Shown here: positions 25,905 through 34,937 of the stretch, piece after piece
Layout of the letters: every line of letters starts with the position of its first letter
How positions within the stretch are numbered: position 1 is the first letter of the stretch
From: Phycisphaeraceae bacterium
GTDB taxonomy: Bacteria; Planctomycetota; Phycisphaerae; Phycisphaerales; Phycisphaeraceae
Assembly (NCBI GenBank): GCA_028277745.1
Contig: JANQFR010000025.1
Location: forward strand, 27,711 to 91,710
Reading direction: 5' to 3'
DNA length: 64,000 nt
Program-made: the position numbers and the translations under genes
The notes under the pieces: model-generated
Told to the model about the DNA's origin: nothing
Database searches by the model: none
What the model saw: only the letters and a program-made list of their open reading frames with translations

Positions 25905-26417
25905 TCAGGGGTGGCCGTCGGGGTGTCGGCTCATGGTAATCAACTGACAGTCGGGCAGCGGCTCAACGCCGAGGCGTTTAAGCATATGGACGCATTGGGC
26001 GGTGGTGTACTGGGCGTGCGTGCAAACATGCAACAACACGTCGGCCACGGGGGTGGCGTGGGTCCGGCCGGTGAGGGTGGAGCGTTTGTGGATCGTCGTC
26101 GTCAGCCGGGCGTCGGTGAGGTCGTCGAGGTATCGGCTCCACCGCCGGTCGAGCGCCGCCCAGGCGATGACAAGCTGTTCGAACGATTCGAAGCTGTCGG
26201 CGTCCGCCAGCGGCGCGTCGGCCCGGCCGCGCAGGGCCTCGAGCCAGACCAGCTCCGCGGCGTACAGGTGAACGAGGGTGGCCCAGACGCTGCCCATCCC
26301 GATCTCGAACGCCCGGCGCAGCTGAGACTCGGCCAGCGGGGCCGCGGCATCCCTCAGCCGGGCGTTGCTCCACATCCGGTGCTCGTGCAGCCGATGGATG
26401 CATTGCGCAGCGTTCAT
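25905..26417 (-). CDS. DinB-family metalloprotein
   Basis: A 170-residue four-helix-bundle protein of the DinB/YfiT superfamily. The three metal-binding histidines are visible: HLYAAELVWLEALRG (first) and HVCTHAQYTTAQ (the HxxxH pair). The length is typical. Members include thiol-dependent transferases (mycothiol or bacillithiol S-transferases) and many unknowns. Which thiol, if any, is used here is not evident. It sits between an esterase and an unknown helical protein, all leftward. Confidence 0.85.
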   Translation of the reverse strand: MNAAQCIHRLHEHRMWSNARLRDAAAPLAESQLRRAFEIGMGSVWATLVHLYAAELVWLEALRGRADAPLADADSFESFEQLVIAWAALDRRWSRYLDDLTDARLTTTIHKRSTLTGRTHATPVADVLLHVCTHAQYTTAQCVHMLKRLGVEPLPDCQLITMSRHPDGHP

Positions 26418-26426
26418 CGCCCGCGA

Positions 26427-27239
26427 TCATAGCCGATCGTCTGCGGGGCGCCGCTCCAGCGGGAGCCAGTCGAGCACGCGTTGGATGGTCAGGTCCCAGT
26501 AGTCCCAGGTGTGTTCGTAGCCGGGGTCTTCTTCGTAGACCAGGTCGAGCCCGAGCCGACGGGCGTGCTCGTGAAAGCGGCGGTTGTGGTCGATGAGGAA
26601 ATCCCCGCTGCCGCAACATTGGTAGAGGCTCGGCCGGGGCCGATCGCTCACGGCCAGCTGCTGGGCCAGCGCCATCGTGTCGTGGATGGACCCGGTGAGC
26701 TGGTCGAGCGGGCCGAAAACATGGGTCAGCTCGCGATGCCAGTCGTCGTCCTGGCTGGCTTGCTCCAGGCGGTAGATCATGTCGAGCGCTCCGGACAGCG
26801 AGGCGGCGGCTGCGAAAGACTCGGGCTTGGTCAGCGCCAGCTTGAAGGCGCCGTACCCGCCCATCGACAGGCCCGCGACAAACGTGTCTTCACGCCGATG
26901 CGACAGCGGGAAGAACCCTCGACACACCTCGGGCAGCTCTTCGCTGATGAATGTCCAGTACTTCAACCCGCAGGCCATGTCGGCGTACCAGCTCCGGCCG
27001 ACGTTGGGCATGATCACCGCCAGGCCCAGCGGCGCAGCGTAACGCTCGATGGAGGTCCGCCGTTGCCAGATGGTGTGGTCGTCCGACAGGCCGTGGAGCA
27101 GGTACAGCACGGGGCAGGCGTTGGCCGCCGCGGCGCCGTCCATGCCGATCTGCCGCGTGGTTTCTTGGGGGAGGATCACGTTCATCGACGTGGACAGACC
27201 GAGCGTGTCGGAAAAGAAGTCGCATTGGATAAAAGCCAT
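26427..27239 (-). CDS. Esterase D-like serine hydrolase
   Basis: A 270-residue alpha/beta hydrolase of the esterase D/S-formylglutathione hydrolase group. [15 protein letters not shown] carries the oxyanion region, [16 protein letters not shown] the nucleophile (GLSMGG), and GYEHTWDYW the catalytic histidine. I start at MAFIQCDFF because AGGAG is five bases before that ATG and the preceding 31 residues look non-coding. No signal peptide. The neighbouring DinB-like gene (possible thiol chemistry) would fit formaldehyde or acyl-thiol detoxification, but plain carboxylesterase activity is equally possible. Confidence 0.85.
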   Translation of the reverse strand: MAFIQCDFFSDTLGLSTSMNVILPQETTRQIGMDGAAAANACPVLYLLHGLSDDHTIWQRRTSIERYAAPLGLAVIMPNVGRSWYADMACGLKYWTFISEELPEVCRGFFPLSHRREDTFVAGLSMGGYGAFKLALTKPESFAAAASLSGALDMIYRLEQASQDDDWHRELTHVFGPLDQLTGSIHDTMALAQQLAVSDRPRPSLYQCCGSGDFLIDHNRRFHEHARRLGLDLVYEEDPGYEHTWDYWDLTIQRVLDWLPLERRPADDRL

Positions 27240-27358
27240 GGGCTCTCCTGGAGCGGGGGCAGGGAGAAGGGATTGCCGCGGGGCGGCGGTGTCGATGGAC
27301 AGGCCGTGCTCGGGCCTTTCCAGCCCAACCATCGCATCGGCTCGCTTACCATAACCCC

Positions 27359-28006
27359 ATGGCCGCCATCACCGCCATCACCCCCACGTCCCGCGACCCG
27401 AACCGGGCGTCCATCCGCGTTGGGGGCAAGCACATCGCCACCCTCGCGTTCAAGCTCATCGACGACCTGGGGCTCGCGGTCGGCCAGCCGTGGGACGAGG
27501 CCCTGGCCGACCGGGTCCGCTCCGCCGTCGCCTACGACAAGGCGTTCCGCGACGCGTCCCGCCGCCTGGCCCGGCGGGCGATGTCCGCCAAACAGCTGAG
27601 CGACAAGCTCCGCGAGCTCGGCCACGACCCGGCGACCCGGCAACGCGTGCTCGACCGCCTCGACGAACTCGGGCTGATCGACGACCGTGCCTTCGGCCAG
27701 GCCCTGATCCGCGACACCCTCGGCCGCAAGCCCGCCGGGCCGATGCTGCTGCGGCAGAAGCTCATGCAAAAAGGGATCGACTCGGGCCTGATCGATGAAC
27801 TGGTCCACCAGGCGACCCAGGACGACGACCAGCAGGAGCAGGACGCCATTGCGTTCGCCCGACGCAAACTCGGCTCGATGCAACGCCTCGAGCCCGCCGT
27901 GCGCAAACGCCGCCTCTACGGCCAACTCGCCCGGCGCGGCTTCACGCCCGACACCATCAACGCGGCGTTCAACACGCTGGGCGACGAACTGCTGGGCGAC
28001 GCGTGA
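27359..28006 (+). CDS. recX: Regulatory protein RecX
   Basis: A 215-residue RecX, which binds RecA filaments and limits recombination activity. Repeating three-helix modules are visible: [41 protein letters not shown], and [11 protein letters not shown] with [21 protein letters not shown]. The length is normal. It is separated from recA, which is not in the window. The start ATG lies 119 bases from the divergent esterase start. A long inverted repeat follows just after the stop. Confidence 0.9.
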   Translation: MAAITAITPTSRDPNRASIRVGGKHIATLAFKLIDDLGLAVGQPWDEALADRVRSAVAYDKAFRDASRRLARRAMSAKQLSDKLRELGHDPATRQRVLDRLDELGLIDDRAFGQALIRDTLGRKPAGPMLLRQKLMQKGIDSGLIDELVHQATQDDDQQEQDAIAFARRKLGSMQRLEPAVRKRRLYGQLARRGFTPDTINAAFNTLGDELLGDA

Positions 28007-28014
28007 CGCCATGT

Positions 28015-28089
28015 CCCGTTAGCCCCGGGCTCTGCTCGGGGTGGATGGGCTGTCACGTATTTCCCCGGGCGGAGCCCGGGGCTAACGGG
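28015..28089. repeat. 18-bp perfect inverted repeat, TTAGCCCCGGGC type
   Basis: CCCGTTAGCCCCGGGCTC at 28015-28032 is exactly complementary to 28072-28089. The 39-base interior contains a second, shorter inverted pair (TGCTCGGGG and CCCCGGGCG). It sits between the stops of recX and the DUF389 gene, so it could form a large RNA hairpin in either transcript. A related shorter copy is at 31701-31726. Confidence 0.8.
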
Positions 28090-28099
28090 GCGGCCCCCT

Positions 28100-30037
28100 T
28101 CAATCCGCCGTCCCGGTCACCACCAGCCGCGCGGCGACGTTCACCCGGCACGGCCGCTGGTAGTGCTGCTCCAACAGCTTCGCCAACTGCTCGGCGAGCG
28201 CCGCGGTCGGCGGCGACGGCGCGGCGACGACGACGTCAAAACGCATATAGCCGTCTTCATCCGGCAGACGATCGACTTGCATAAACGAGACGCCGGGGTG
28301 CGCCTCCGCCCGGGCCTCGACAAGCTCGACCAACGCAGACGGCACATCCTTGACGGGCAGTTGACGATAGAGGATGTAGCCCAGCGGGACACAGAGGATC
28401 GCGGTGATGACGATCAGCGCCATCGAAGTGCGGTGCATCCATCGGTGCTCACGCCCGTGATGATCGTGGCTGACGTGCATCCCCACGACCGCGAGGGAGG
28501 CGGCGGCGCCGATGACGATGGCGATGATGTTGGTCACAAACAGCAGCAGGGCGCCGGCGCACAGGACGTAGCGTTGCCCGGCGAAGGCGATGCCCGCGGT
28601 GGCGATCGGCGGCACCAGCGCCGCGGCGATCGCCACGCCCGGCAGCGCGGCGCTGAGGTTCGGCCGTGCTGATGCGTACGCCGCCGCCACGCCCCCCACC
28701 AGCGCCACCGCCAGGTCCAGCACGTTCGGGCTGCCCCGCGACTGCATCTCCGGCGTCAGCTCCAACCCCGGATGAAGCCATCCCACCGCCGCGCCGATCA
28801 CGAACGCCAGGCAGAACCCCCCCACCACCGCCTTCGCCGCCGTCCGCATCAGCACCCGGTTGCCCTGCACCAGCGCCAGCCCCGCGCCCACCAGCGGCGT
28901 CATGAGCGGCGCCACCAGCATCGCCCCGATCACCACCGCCGCCGAATTGCGGATCAGCCCCAACGCCGCCAGCGACGTTGACAGGCAGATCAGCGAGATA
29001 AAGTCGAAGTCCCACCGGCTGCTGCCCTGGACCCGCTCAACCAGGGAGACCCGGTCGGCCCGGTCGAGCTGGGGCACGGCCGCCTCGACCACCCGCCGCG
29101 TCAGCCGGCCCAGCCGCGTCGACCAGGGCAGGCCCCGCCGCATCACCCCGATGGTCAGCGGCTCACGCGGCGGCTCGCCCGTCTCGCCGGGGCCGAGCAT
29201 CTTCTCCGGCACCGCCGCGAATAGCATCCAACGCATGAAAAACTGGTTCGACGCCCCCACCAGCACCAGGTCGTACCGACCCTGCTCCACCATCCGCGTC
29301 AGCCCCGCCTTGAACGAATCGTCCACCGTCGCGATCGGCCGCACCCGCTCATCGTGGTGCCCCAGCGCCCGGCGCACGTGCCGCTCGATGATCTGCTGCC
29401 CCACCGCCTTGGCGTCCCCGCCGACCCGCGGCTCAACAAACAACGCATCGACCTGCCCGTCGCTCTCTTCCGCCAGGTCGTGGGCCCACAGCAGCGCGGT
29501 CGACGCGTGAGGCCCGCCCGAGGTGGGCGCCAGGATCCGCCGGCACTTCTCGCCGTCGCACTTGCCCAGCCGCAGCAACAACGTGTCGCAACGCGCCGTC
29601 TTGAACAGCCGCCGCTCCATGGCGTGCTCCCACGCCTCGCCGGTGAGCCGGGACTGGTGCGCCACGATCAGCAGCTCGCACTGGGCGTCCAGCTCCGCCA
29701 GGACGGCGTGGGCCGCGTCGCGGGAGGTCAGCTTTTTCACCACAAACGACGGGCAGGGGCGGGCTGGCCGGCTCTCGCCCCGCGCGCGGTCACGCTCGAA
29801 GTGCCACAGGATGGCCCGGTGCACCGCCCGGCTGACATGGTCCACCACCGGGCAGTCTTCGTTGAACCCGCTGACCAGCGTCATCTGCTCAACGCGGGGC
29901 TTGCCGTCGGGCTGGGCGTCCCCGTCGGCGGGGTGGAGCACCAGCACGTCGGTCTCCCGGGCCCGGGCGAAGTGCCACGCCCAGTTGACCAGCGCAGCCG
30001 CCTCGTCCTCCCCGACGATGACCACGACGATCGCCAT
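28100..30037 (-). CDS. DUF389 membrane protein with universal-stress-like N-terminus
   Basis: A 645-residue protein. The C-terminal half (about 345-560) is the multi-pass DUF389/TIGR00341 domain: FDFISLICLSTSLAALGL, SAAVVIGAMLVAPLMTPLVG, NVLDLAVALVGGVAAAYA, FVTNIIAIVIGAAASLA. The N-terminal 300 residues look like universal-stress-protein modules (MAIVVVIVGEDE, DLVLVGASNQ). In published relatives DUF389 stands alone or with a short N-terminal domain, so this cytoplasmic extension is notable. A C-terminal tail follows the last helix. Function in the family is unknown; a transporter or stress-responsive channel is often guessed. The gene is alone on the minus strand. Confidence 0.8.
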   Translation of the reverse strand: MAIVVVIVGEDEAAALVNWAWHFARARETDVLVLHPADGDAQPDGKPRVEQMTLVSGFNEDCPVVDHVSRAVHRAILWHFERDRARGESRPARPCPSFVVKKLTSRDAAHAVLAELDAQCELLIVAHQSRLTGEAWEHAMERRLFKTARCDTLLLRLGKCDGEKCRRILAPTSGGPHASTALLWAHDLAEESDGQVDALFVEPRVGGDAKAVGQQIIERHVRRALGHHDERVRPIATVDDSFKAGLTRMVEQGRYDLVLVGASNQFFMRWMLFAAVPEKMLGPGETGEPPREPLTIGVMRRGLPWSTRLGRLTRRVVEAAVPQLDRADRVSLVERVQGSSRWDFDFISLICLSTSLAALGLIRNSAAVVIGAMLVAPLMTPLVGAGLALVQGNRVLMRTAAKAVVGGFCLAFVIGAAVGWLHPGLELTPEMQSRGSPNVLDLAVALVGGVAAAYASARPNLSAALPGVAIAAALVPPIATAGIAFAGQRYVLCAGALLLFVTNIIAIVIGAAASLAVVGMHVSHDHHGREHRWMHRTSMALIVITAILCVPLGYILYRQLPVKDVPSALVELVEARAEAHPGVSFMQVDRLPDEDGYMRFDVVVAAPSPPTAALAEQLAKLLEQHYQRPCRVNVAARLVVTGTAD

Positions 30038-30111
30038 GCCCGCAAGTGTACCGGACGGCCTGTCTCAACCCTGGGCGCCGGGGGCCGGGCGGGCGCAGGT
30101 CTGCGAGCCGG

Positions 30112-30888
30112 TCAGGGGCCGCGGACGTAGAGCGGGTGGATGGTGTCGCTGGGCATGTCGTCCACCCAGACCTCCTGGAGCTGGGGCATCTCGCGTTGGA
30201 GGGCCGCGGCGCCGGCGTGGGTGACCTGGGTCTGGCGGACATCGAGCGTCTCGAGCTGCTCCATCTCGAGCAGGTGCAGCAGGCCGCGATCGGTGACGGC
30301 GGTGTCGGGCAGGTCCAGCCAGCGGAGGCGGGTCAGGTCGTTGAGCCGGGCGAGCCCGGCGTCGGTGAGCTGGGTCTGGCCGAGGTTGAGCCAGCGCAGC
30401 TGCTTCATGCCGCGGAGCTGGCCGATCGCCTCGTCATCGAGGCTGGGATTGCCCGCATCCAGGGCCCGAAGCGAGGTGAGTCGGGGGATCAGCCGCATGG
30501 TCCGGGCGTCGAGGCGTGGGGCCTCGGACAGGTCCACGCGCGTCGCCCGCATCGCGTAGCGGCTCATGTCCCCCGGCATGATCCGGGTCAGCCACCGCGG
30601 CACGACCGGCTCCTCGACCAGGACCTGCCCCCCGCTCTCCCGGATCGCGTCGATCGCCGGCTGCTGCTGCCACCACGCCACCGCGATCGTCAGCGGCACG
30701 CCCCCGCCCAGCCACAACGCCAGCCCGACCCAGATCACCGGCCAGCGGCTCTTGAACCCCATCCGCAGCAGCTTCGGCGCGTTCGGCCGGCGCGTCGCCA
30801 GCAGCCCCCAGATCAGCAACAACGACCCGGAGATGAACATCACCGAAAACAGCAGCCAGATCGCAGTAGAGGCGAGCGTGCTCAACAT
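30112..30888 (-). CDS. Membrane-anchored leucine-rich-repeat protein
   Basis: A 258-residue protein with two N-terminal membrane helices (IWLLFSVMFISGSLLLIWGLL and VIWVGLALWLGGGVPLTIAVA), then four or five leucine-rich repeats of about 24 residues: LTSLRALDAGNPSLDDEAIGQ, LRWLNLGQTQLTDAGLARL, LRWLDLPDTAVTDRGLLHL, LETLDVRQTQVTHAGAAAL. The [TV]-[DTH]-x-G-L pattern is the cysteine-containing/planctomycete LRR type. It probably mediates protein contacts on the periplasmic face. No partner can be named. It follows no clear operon; adk is divergent. Confidence 0.85.
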   Translation of the reverse strand: MLSTLASTAIWLLFSVMFISGSLLLIWGLLATRRPNAPKLLRMGFKSRWPVIWVGLALWLGGGVPLTIAVAWWQQQPAIDAIRESGGQVLVEEPVVPRWLTRIMPGDMSRYAMRATRVDLSEAPRLDARTMRLIPRLTSLRALDAGNPSLDDEAIGQLRGMKQLRWLNLGQTQLTDAGLARLNDLTRLRWLDLPDTAVTDRGLLHLLEMEQLETLDVRQTQVTHAGAAALQREMPQLQEVWVDDMPSDTIHPLYVRGP

Positions 30889-31020
30889 GACGAGGCTCGA
30901 GACCTACCAAAATTTACCCGGATCCCGTCGAACGGTAAATCGCGACAAGATTAGCGAATAGATCGGCGTAATCGAACCAAAAAATCTTTTTATTGCGCCC
31001 GAACGGCCCGAATTAGGGTT

Positions 31021-31046
31021 TTTACTTACCCGTAATCTGCTATAAC
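31021..31046 (+). promoter_or_regulatory. adk: Weak candidate promoter for adk
   Basis: TATAAC at 31041-31046 lies ten bases before the adk ATG, with TTTACT at 31021-31026, giving a short spacer of 14. The surrounding 30900-31050 stretch is AT-rich. The -10 is reasonable, but the spacing is not, so this is tentative. Confidence 0.3.
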
Positions 31047-31055
31047 ACCAGCGTT

Positions 31056-31691
31056 ATGCACAAGTACGTCATTATGGGTCCCCAAGGTTCGGGAAAAGGC
31101 ACGCAGGCCAAAATGCTCTGCGAAGGCTTCGATCTGGTCCACATCAGCGTGGGGGACATTTTCCGGTGGAACATCCAGTCCCACACCAAACTTGCTGCAC
31201 GGGTCAAGCGGATCGTGGATGAGGGGCTGCTGGTCCCGGACGATATCGTCGAATCCATCGTGGGCGACCGTCTGGCGGATCACGACTGGAACTACGGGTT
31301 CCTCCTCGACGGGTTCCCCCGCAACGCGGAGCAGGCCGTCTTTTTCCTCGAGTCCTACGACATCGACGCGGTGATCTACATCGATGTCCCCGACGAGGTG
31401 ACGATCCAGCGCGCCCTGGCCCGCCGCGTGTGCTCCAACTGCGGCCTCGACTACAACCTGATCTTCCACCGGCCCGAAAGCGAAGGCATCTGCGATGTCT
31501 GCGGCGGCAAGCTCGTCGCCCGGACCGATGACACCGAGGACGGCCTCAAGCAGCGCCTCCACGACTTCCACACCAAGACCAAGCCCACCCTCGAACTCTT
31601 TGAACGCAAGGAGCTGGTCATCCACATCGACGGGACTCGGGACCGCGAGGAGGTCCAGGACGACATCCGCGGCCAATTGAAGCTGGCGTAA
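31056..31691 (+). CDS. adk: Adenylate kinase with zinc-type LID
   Basis: A 211-residue nucleoside monophosphate kinase that transfers phosphate between ATP and AMP. The P-loop GPQGSGKGT is at 8-16, the AMP-site DGFPRN follows, and the LID carries four cysteines (126, 129, 146, 149; CSNC and CDVC) typical of zinc-binding adenylate kinases. The sequence lacks the usual extra arginine spacing of E. coli Adk in places, so a related NMP kinase cannot be fully excluded. The start is clear from the N-terminal MHKYVIMGP. It is transcribed alone, not with ribosomal genes as in many bacteria. Confidence 0.88.
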   Translation: MHKYVIMGPQGSGKGTQAKMLCEGFDLVHISVGDIFRWNIQSHTKLAARVKRIVDEGLLVPDDIVESIVGDRLADHDWNYGFLLDGFPRNAEQAVFFLESYDIDAVIYIDVPDEVTIQRALARRVCSNCGLDYNLIFHRPESEGICDVCGGKLVARTDDTEDGLKQRLHDFHTKTKPTLELFERKELVIHIDGTRDREEVQDDIRGQLKLA

Positions 31692-31700
31692 AATTCGCCC

Positions 31701-31726
31701 TTAGCCCCGGGCGCCGTCCGGGGTTA
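31701..31726. repeat. Short TTAGCCCCGG inverted repeat
   Basis: TTAGCCCCGG at 31701-31710 pairs with CCGGGGTTA at 31718-31726 with one bulge. It has the same sequence type as the longer repeat after recX and follows the adk stop by nine bases. Confidence 0.5.
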
Positions 31727-31871
31727 TGATCGAGACGGGACGGCCCGCCATCCGTCCCGGGCCGGGCCGGGGGGCTCGCGGCCGCCGCCCCGAGTTGCCG
31801 TATGCCCGCCTCCTGCCCTAAAAAACAAGCCCGACCGGGATGAAAAACCCTGACACAGGGGTTGCACCACC

Positions 31872-33344
31872 ATGCGGCTGAGCACCAAGCTGGTCATCAT
31901 CTCCGAGCTTGTGCTCGTCCTGCTCGTGTTTGTGCTGCTGGTCCCCGTCCGCCAGCAGATGCGGCAGCAGGTCATCGAGGACATGCAGAACGAGCTCCGC
32001 GCCATCGCGGTCACCGCCGCCCTCCAGATCGACGGCGACCTCCACGAGCAGATGGTCGCCGAGATGAACCCCAACGGCGACGCGTTCCAGGAGCTGCGCA
32101 ACACCATCGGCCGCGTCATGGTCGCCAACGGGCTGGTCCCCGACAACATCTACACCTTCTACATGGGTGATGACGACGTCCTTCACTTCGGCGTCATGAC
32201 CCAGGACCCGTTCCTGGGCGACCCCTACGACCTCAAGCCGCACCAGGCCATGTCCCTCACCTCCGGCGAACCCTACACCTCCGAGCTGTACTACGACGAC
32301 TACGGCCAGTGGATCTCCGCCGTCGCCCCGATCCGCAACCGCGCGGGCGAGGTCGTCGGCCTGATCGAGGTGAACCGCCGCGCCGACGCCTACTTCGTCC
32401 GCTACGACTATGTCATCCTCCTGGTCACCGTGATCGGCCTCGTCGGGCTGGCCATGTCCTCCCTGCTGGGGTACTTCGTGCTCCGCCACCTGATCATCAA
32501 GCCGGTCGACGCCATCCACCAGGGCATGGTCGCCCTCGGCAACGGCGACTTCAACCACACCGTCAACGTCAAGACCCGAGACGAGTTCGAAGAGCTGGCC
32601 CAGACCCTCAACAGCCTCTTCAAGCAGCTCAACGTCGCCCGCTCCATCCAGGCGAACTTCTTCCCCAAGCAGCTGCCCGACCGGCCCGGGTTCCGCTTCG
32701 CCGCCCGCACCGACCCGTGCGACGCCACCGGCGGCGACTACATCGACGCGTTCAACATCGACGACGAGACCATCGCCATCCTCGTCGCCGACGTCACCGG
32801 CCACGGCCTGGGCCCCTCCCTGCTCATGGCCTCCTGCCGCTCGGCGCTGCACGCCCTGGCCCGCAACGGGCTCGAGCCCGCCGAGCTGGTGCGCCAGGTC
32901 GAGGTCCAGCTCGAGTCCGACCTGACCAACGGCCGCTTCATCACCATGATCTTCGGCCTGCTCAAGCCCGACGGGACCTTCACCTACGCCAACGCCGGGC
33001 ACGCCCCCGCCATGGTCGTCAAGCAAGGCAGGGCGGTCCGCCTCGATTCACACCGCCCGCCGCTGGGCGTCTTCATCGACATGGCCGAGCCTCAGCAGGA
33101 CACCATCAAACTCGAACCCGGCGACCGCGTCGTCTTCACCTCCGACGGCGTCAACGAAGCGCAGAACGACCGCAACGAACAGTTCGGCCAGGACCGCATC
33201 GAACAGATCATCGTCAACGCGCACGTCGACGCCGTCGGCGTCGTCCGCAACCTCCAGTCCGCGCTCGACCAACACATCGGCGCCGCGCCCGTTCACGACG
33301 ACATCACGATGCTTTGCGTCGATCGCATCGCGGTCGCGTCGTAA
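31872..33344 (+). CDS. HAMP-SpoIIE membrane phosphatase
   Basis: A 490-residue PP2C-type protein phosphatase. An N-terminal helix (LVIISELVLVLLVFVLLVPV) and a second at about 182-205 (VILLVTVIGLVGLAMSSLLGYFVL) enclose an extracytoplasmic sensor of about 150 residues. A HAMP linker follows (IIKPVDAIHQGMVALGNGDFNH), then the SpoIIE phosphatase with GGDYIDAF, VADVTGHGLGPSLLMA, YANAGHAPAM, FTSDGVNEAQN and HDDITMLCV. Such RsbU-like enzymes dephosphorylate anti-anti-sigma factors in response to an outside signal. No STAS or anti-sigma gene is next to it, so the target is elsewhere. Confidence 0.9.
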   Translation: MRLSTKLVIISELVLVLLVFVLLVPVRQQMRQQVIEDMQNELRAIAVTAALQIDGDLHEQMVAEMNPNGDAFQELRNTIGRVMVANGLVPDNIYTFYMGDDDVLHFGVMTQDPFLGDPYDLKPHQAMSLTSGEPYTSELYYDDYGQWISAVAPIRNRAGEVVGLIEVNRRADAYFVRYDYVILLVTVIGLVGLAMSSLLGYFVLRHLIIKPVDAIHQGMVALGNGDFNHTVNVKTRDEFEELAQTLNSLFKQLNVARSIQANFFPKQLPDRPGFRFAARTDPCDATGGDYIDAFNIDDETIAILVADVTGHGLGPSLLMASCRSALHALARNGLEPAELVRQVEVQLESDLTNGRFITMIFGLLKPDGTFTYANAGHAPAMVVKQGRAVRLDSHRPPLGVFIDMAEPQQDTIKLEPGDRVVFTSDGVNEAQNDRNEQFGQDRIEQIIVNAHVDAVGVVRNLQSALDQHIGAAPVHDDITMLCVDRIAVAS

Positions 33345-33757
33345 AACAACACGTCATCGCGTCATCCTTGACCCACCGGCGATCCGCATCACGAGCGTTG
33401 TTCGCCTTGGTGCATTTTCTTATTCACATCTGCGCGATCACCGATACAATGAATGAGGTATCGACATCTTTTGCGAAAGGGTGGCCATCATTATCTATGC
33501 CGGGGCGAATGGTTCGCCCCTGAATCCGAGTCCCGAGGGCGTGACGCGATCCGGCGCCGACCCGGCGCAGACATCTCCATAGCCATTATTCATCCCTACC
33601 ATCTGTCACACCGCAGCACCCCCGCGTTCATCGGCTGAAAAGCCGAAGCGCGGCCGCTCGGTCCGGCTGCACACGTCTGACGCTCTCCATCGGCCTCACT
33701 CGACGCCACGCGCGCTTCGGGACGCTGTTTGTTCCTCCTTCCACTAAGGGGCTTGTT
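33345..33757. other. Gap upstream of the prepilin-like gene
   Basis: About 413 bases without a credible gene. It must contain the promoter of the prepilin-like protein; AAGGGG six bases before that ATG is its ribosome binding site. I see no strong hairpin or repeat. Confidence 0.5.
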
Positions 33758-34528
33758 ATGCGATCGTCTGAATCCTCACATTCCGGTTTCACACTCATTG
33801 AACTGCTCGTTGTCATTTCGATCATTGCGTTGTTGATCGGCATCCTCCTGCCGGCTCTTCAGGCCGCCCGGACCGCCGCGTTGCGCATGGAAAACGGCAC
33901 GCAGGTGCGGGGCATCCACCAGGCCATGATCGGTTTCGCCCAAGGCAACCGGGGCTATTTCCCGGGTCTCAACGGCAAGGGCGAGCTGGCCGCGTCGGTC
34001 CCCGGCTCCGCCGACAACGGCGCCGCGCCCGGGGCCCGGGTGGTCATCATGCTCGACGGCAGCTTCTTCACCGGCAAATACGCCATCAGCCCGTTGGAGA
34101 CCAAGATCGAGTGGACCAGCATCAGCGTGGTCATCACCACGGATTACTATTCCTACGCGATGCTCGGGCTCGACCTGGACGACGACAACAGCGTCGACCC
34201 GGCCGGCCGGGTCCGCGGCTGGGCCGACAGCCTCGGGACCGACACGCCCGTGATCGGCGACCGCAACACCGGCTCCGACGCGGCCGGCGGGGGCAACGTC
34301 AGCTCCATCCACACCGAGCTCAACGGCGGCGACTGGCGCGGCTCGCTCGCCTACGGCGACAACCACGTCAACTTCGAAACCACCCACCAACTCGACGCCC
34401 GCTTCCCCGGCGGGGCGCGCGTGACCGGTGACAACCTGTTCGCCCTCGACACGGACGACAACGGCAACTCCGGCAACGACGCGGCGTTCGTCTATCACGA
34501 CGCGTCGTCGCTGGTCGATCACAACTGA
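33758..34528 (+). CDS. Prepilin-type N-terminal cleavage/methylation protein
   Basis: A 256-residue protein with leader MRSSESSHSG and FTLIELLVV starting the hydrophobic helix, the same pseudopilin signature as the gene at the left edge. The rest is a globular region rich in Asp, Asn and Gly (GLDLDDDNSVDPAGRVRG, TDDNGNSGNDA). SSIHTELNGGDWRGSLAYGDNHVNFE resembles the planctomycete H/DGH motif near the C-terminus. It is a single gene bounded by a perfect terminator, so it is not part of a pilus operon here. Probably exported or pseudopilus-associated. Confidence 0.85.
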   Translation: MRSSESSHSGFTLIELLVVISIIALLIGILLPALQAARTAALRMENGTQVRGIHQAMIGFAQGNRGYFPGLNGKGELAASVPGSADNGAAPGARVVIMLDGSFFTGKYAISPLETKIEWTSISVVITTDYYSYAMLGLDLDDDNSVDPAGRVRGWADSLGTDTPVIGDRNTGSDAAGGGNVSSIHTELNGGDWRGSLAYGDNHVNFETTHQLDARFPGGARVTGDNLFALDTDDNGNSGNDAAFVYHDASSLVDHN

Positions 34529-34538
34529 CCCTCTCTCG

Positions 34539-34571
34539 AAGCCCGGGGATTGCAATCCCCGGGCTTTTTCC
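34539..34571 (+). terminator. 28-bp perfect palindrome with T-run
   Basis: The block 34539-34566 (AAGCCCGGGGATTG plus its complement) is a perfect palindrome and is followed by TTTTTC. It is an excellent intrinsic terminator 10 bases after the prepilin-like stop. Confidence 0.9.
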
Positions 34572-34594
34572 CCGCGCGGTAAAATAGCTCCATC

Positions 34595-34867
34595 ATGAAA
34601 CAGATAAGCGTCGTCAACGTGTTCACGACCGTGACCGCCGGGGCCCTGCTCGGCATGCTGTTGGGCGGCGGGTTCGGCTATGGCTCGGGGTCGATCGCGC
34701 CGGACCTGTTCAAACACCTGTTCCCCTGGCAGGACTTCGAGCCGGTGGGGACCGCGACGGTGATCGGCGCGGCCGGGGGCGTGTTCTGCGGCGCCGGGCT
34801 CGCGGCGTTCGCGGTCGTTGTCCAGGTCCTCACCGGCGTGCTGGCCCGCCGCGCAACGAAGGGGTAA
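34595..34867 (+). CDS. Small two-helix membrane protein
   Basis: A 90-residue protein with two glycine-rich membrane segments (FTTVTAGALLGMLLGGGFGYG and VIGAAGGVFCGAGLAAFAVVVQVL) joined by a short loop with FKHLFPWQDFEPVG. The glycine zipper character suggests helix packing, but no family is recognised. It lies between two perfect palindromic terminators, so it is a single-gene transcript. Confidence 0.65.
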   Translation: MKQISVVNVFTTVTAGALLGMLLGGGFGYGSGSIAPDLFKHLFPWQDFEPVGTATVIGAAGGVFCGAGLAAFAVVVQVLTGVLARRATKG

Positions 34868-34904
34868 GCCGCGTCTGCCGGCGCCGTGAATTCTTAACGT
34901 GATC

Positions 34905-34937
34905 GAAGCCCAGGGATTGCAATCCCTGGGCTTCTTT
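34905..34937. terminator. 30-bp perfect palindrome, bidirectional
   Basis: 34905-34934 (GAAGCCCAGGGATTG plus its complement) with TTT on the plus side. It separates two convergent genes and is nearly identical in sequence to the palindrome at 34539. Confidence 0.85.

Noticed and set aside
33453..33638. Short frame upstream of the prepilin-like gene
   Set aside because: No ribosome site, no conserved pattern, composition of noncoding DNA.
34539..34566. Regulatory operator at the perfect 28-bp palindrome
   Set aside because: Position after a stop codon and the following T-run make a terminator the better reading.
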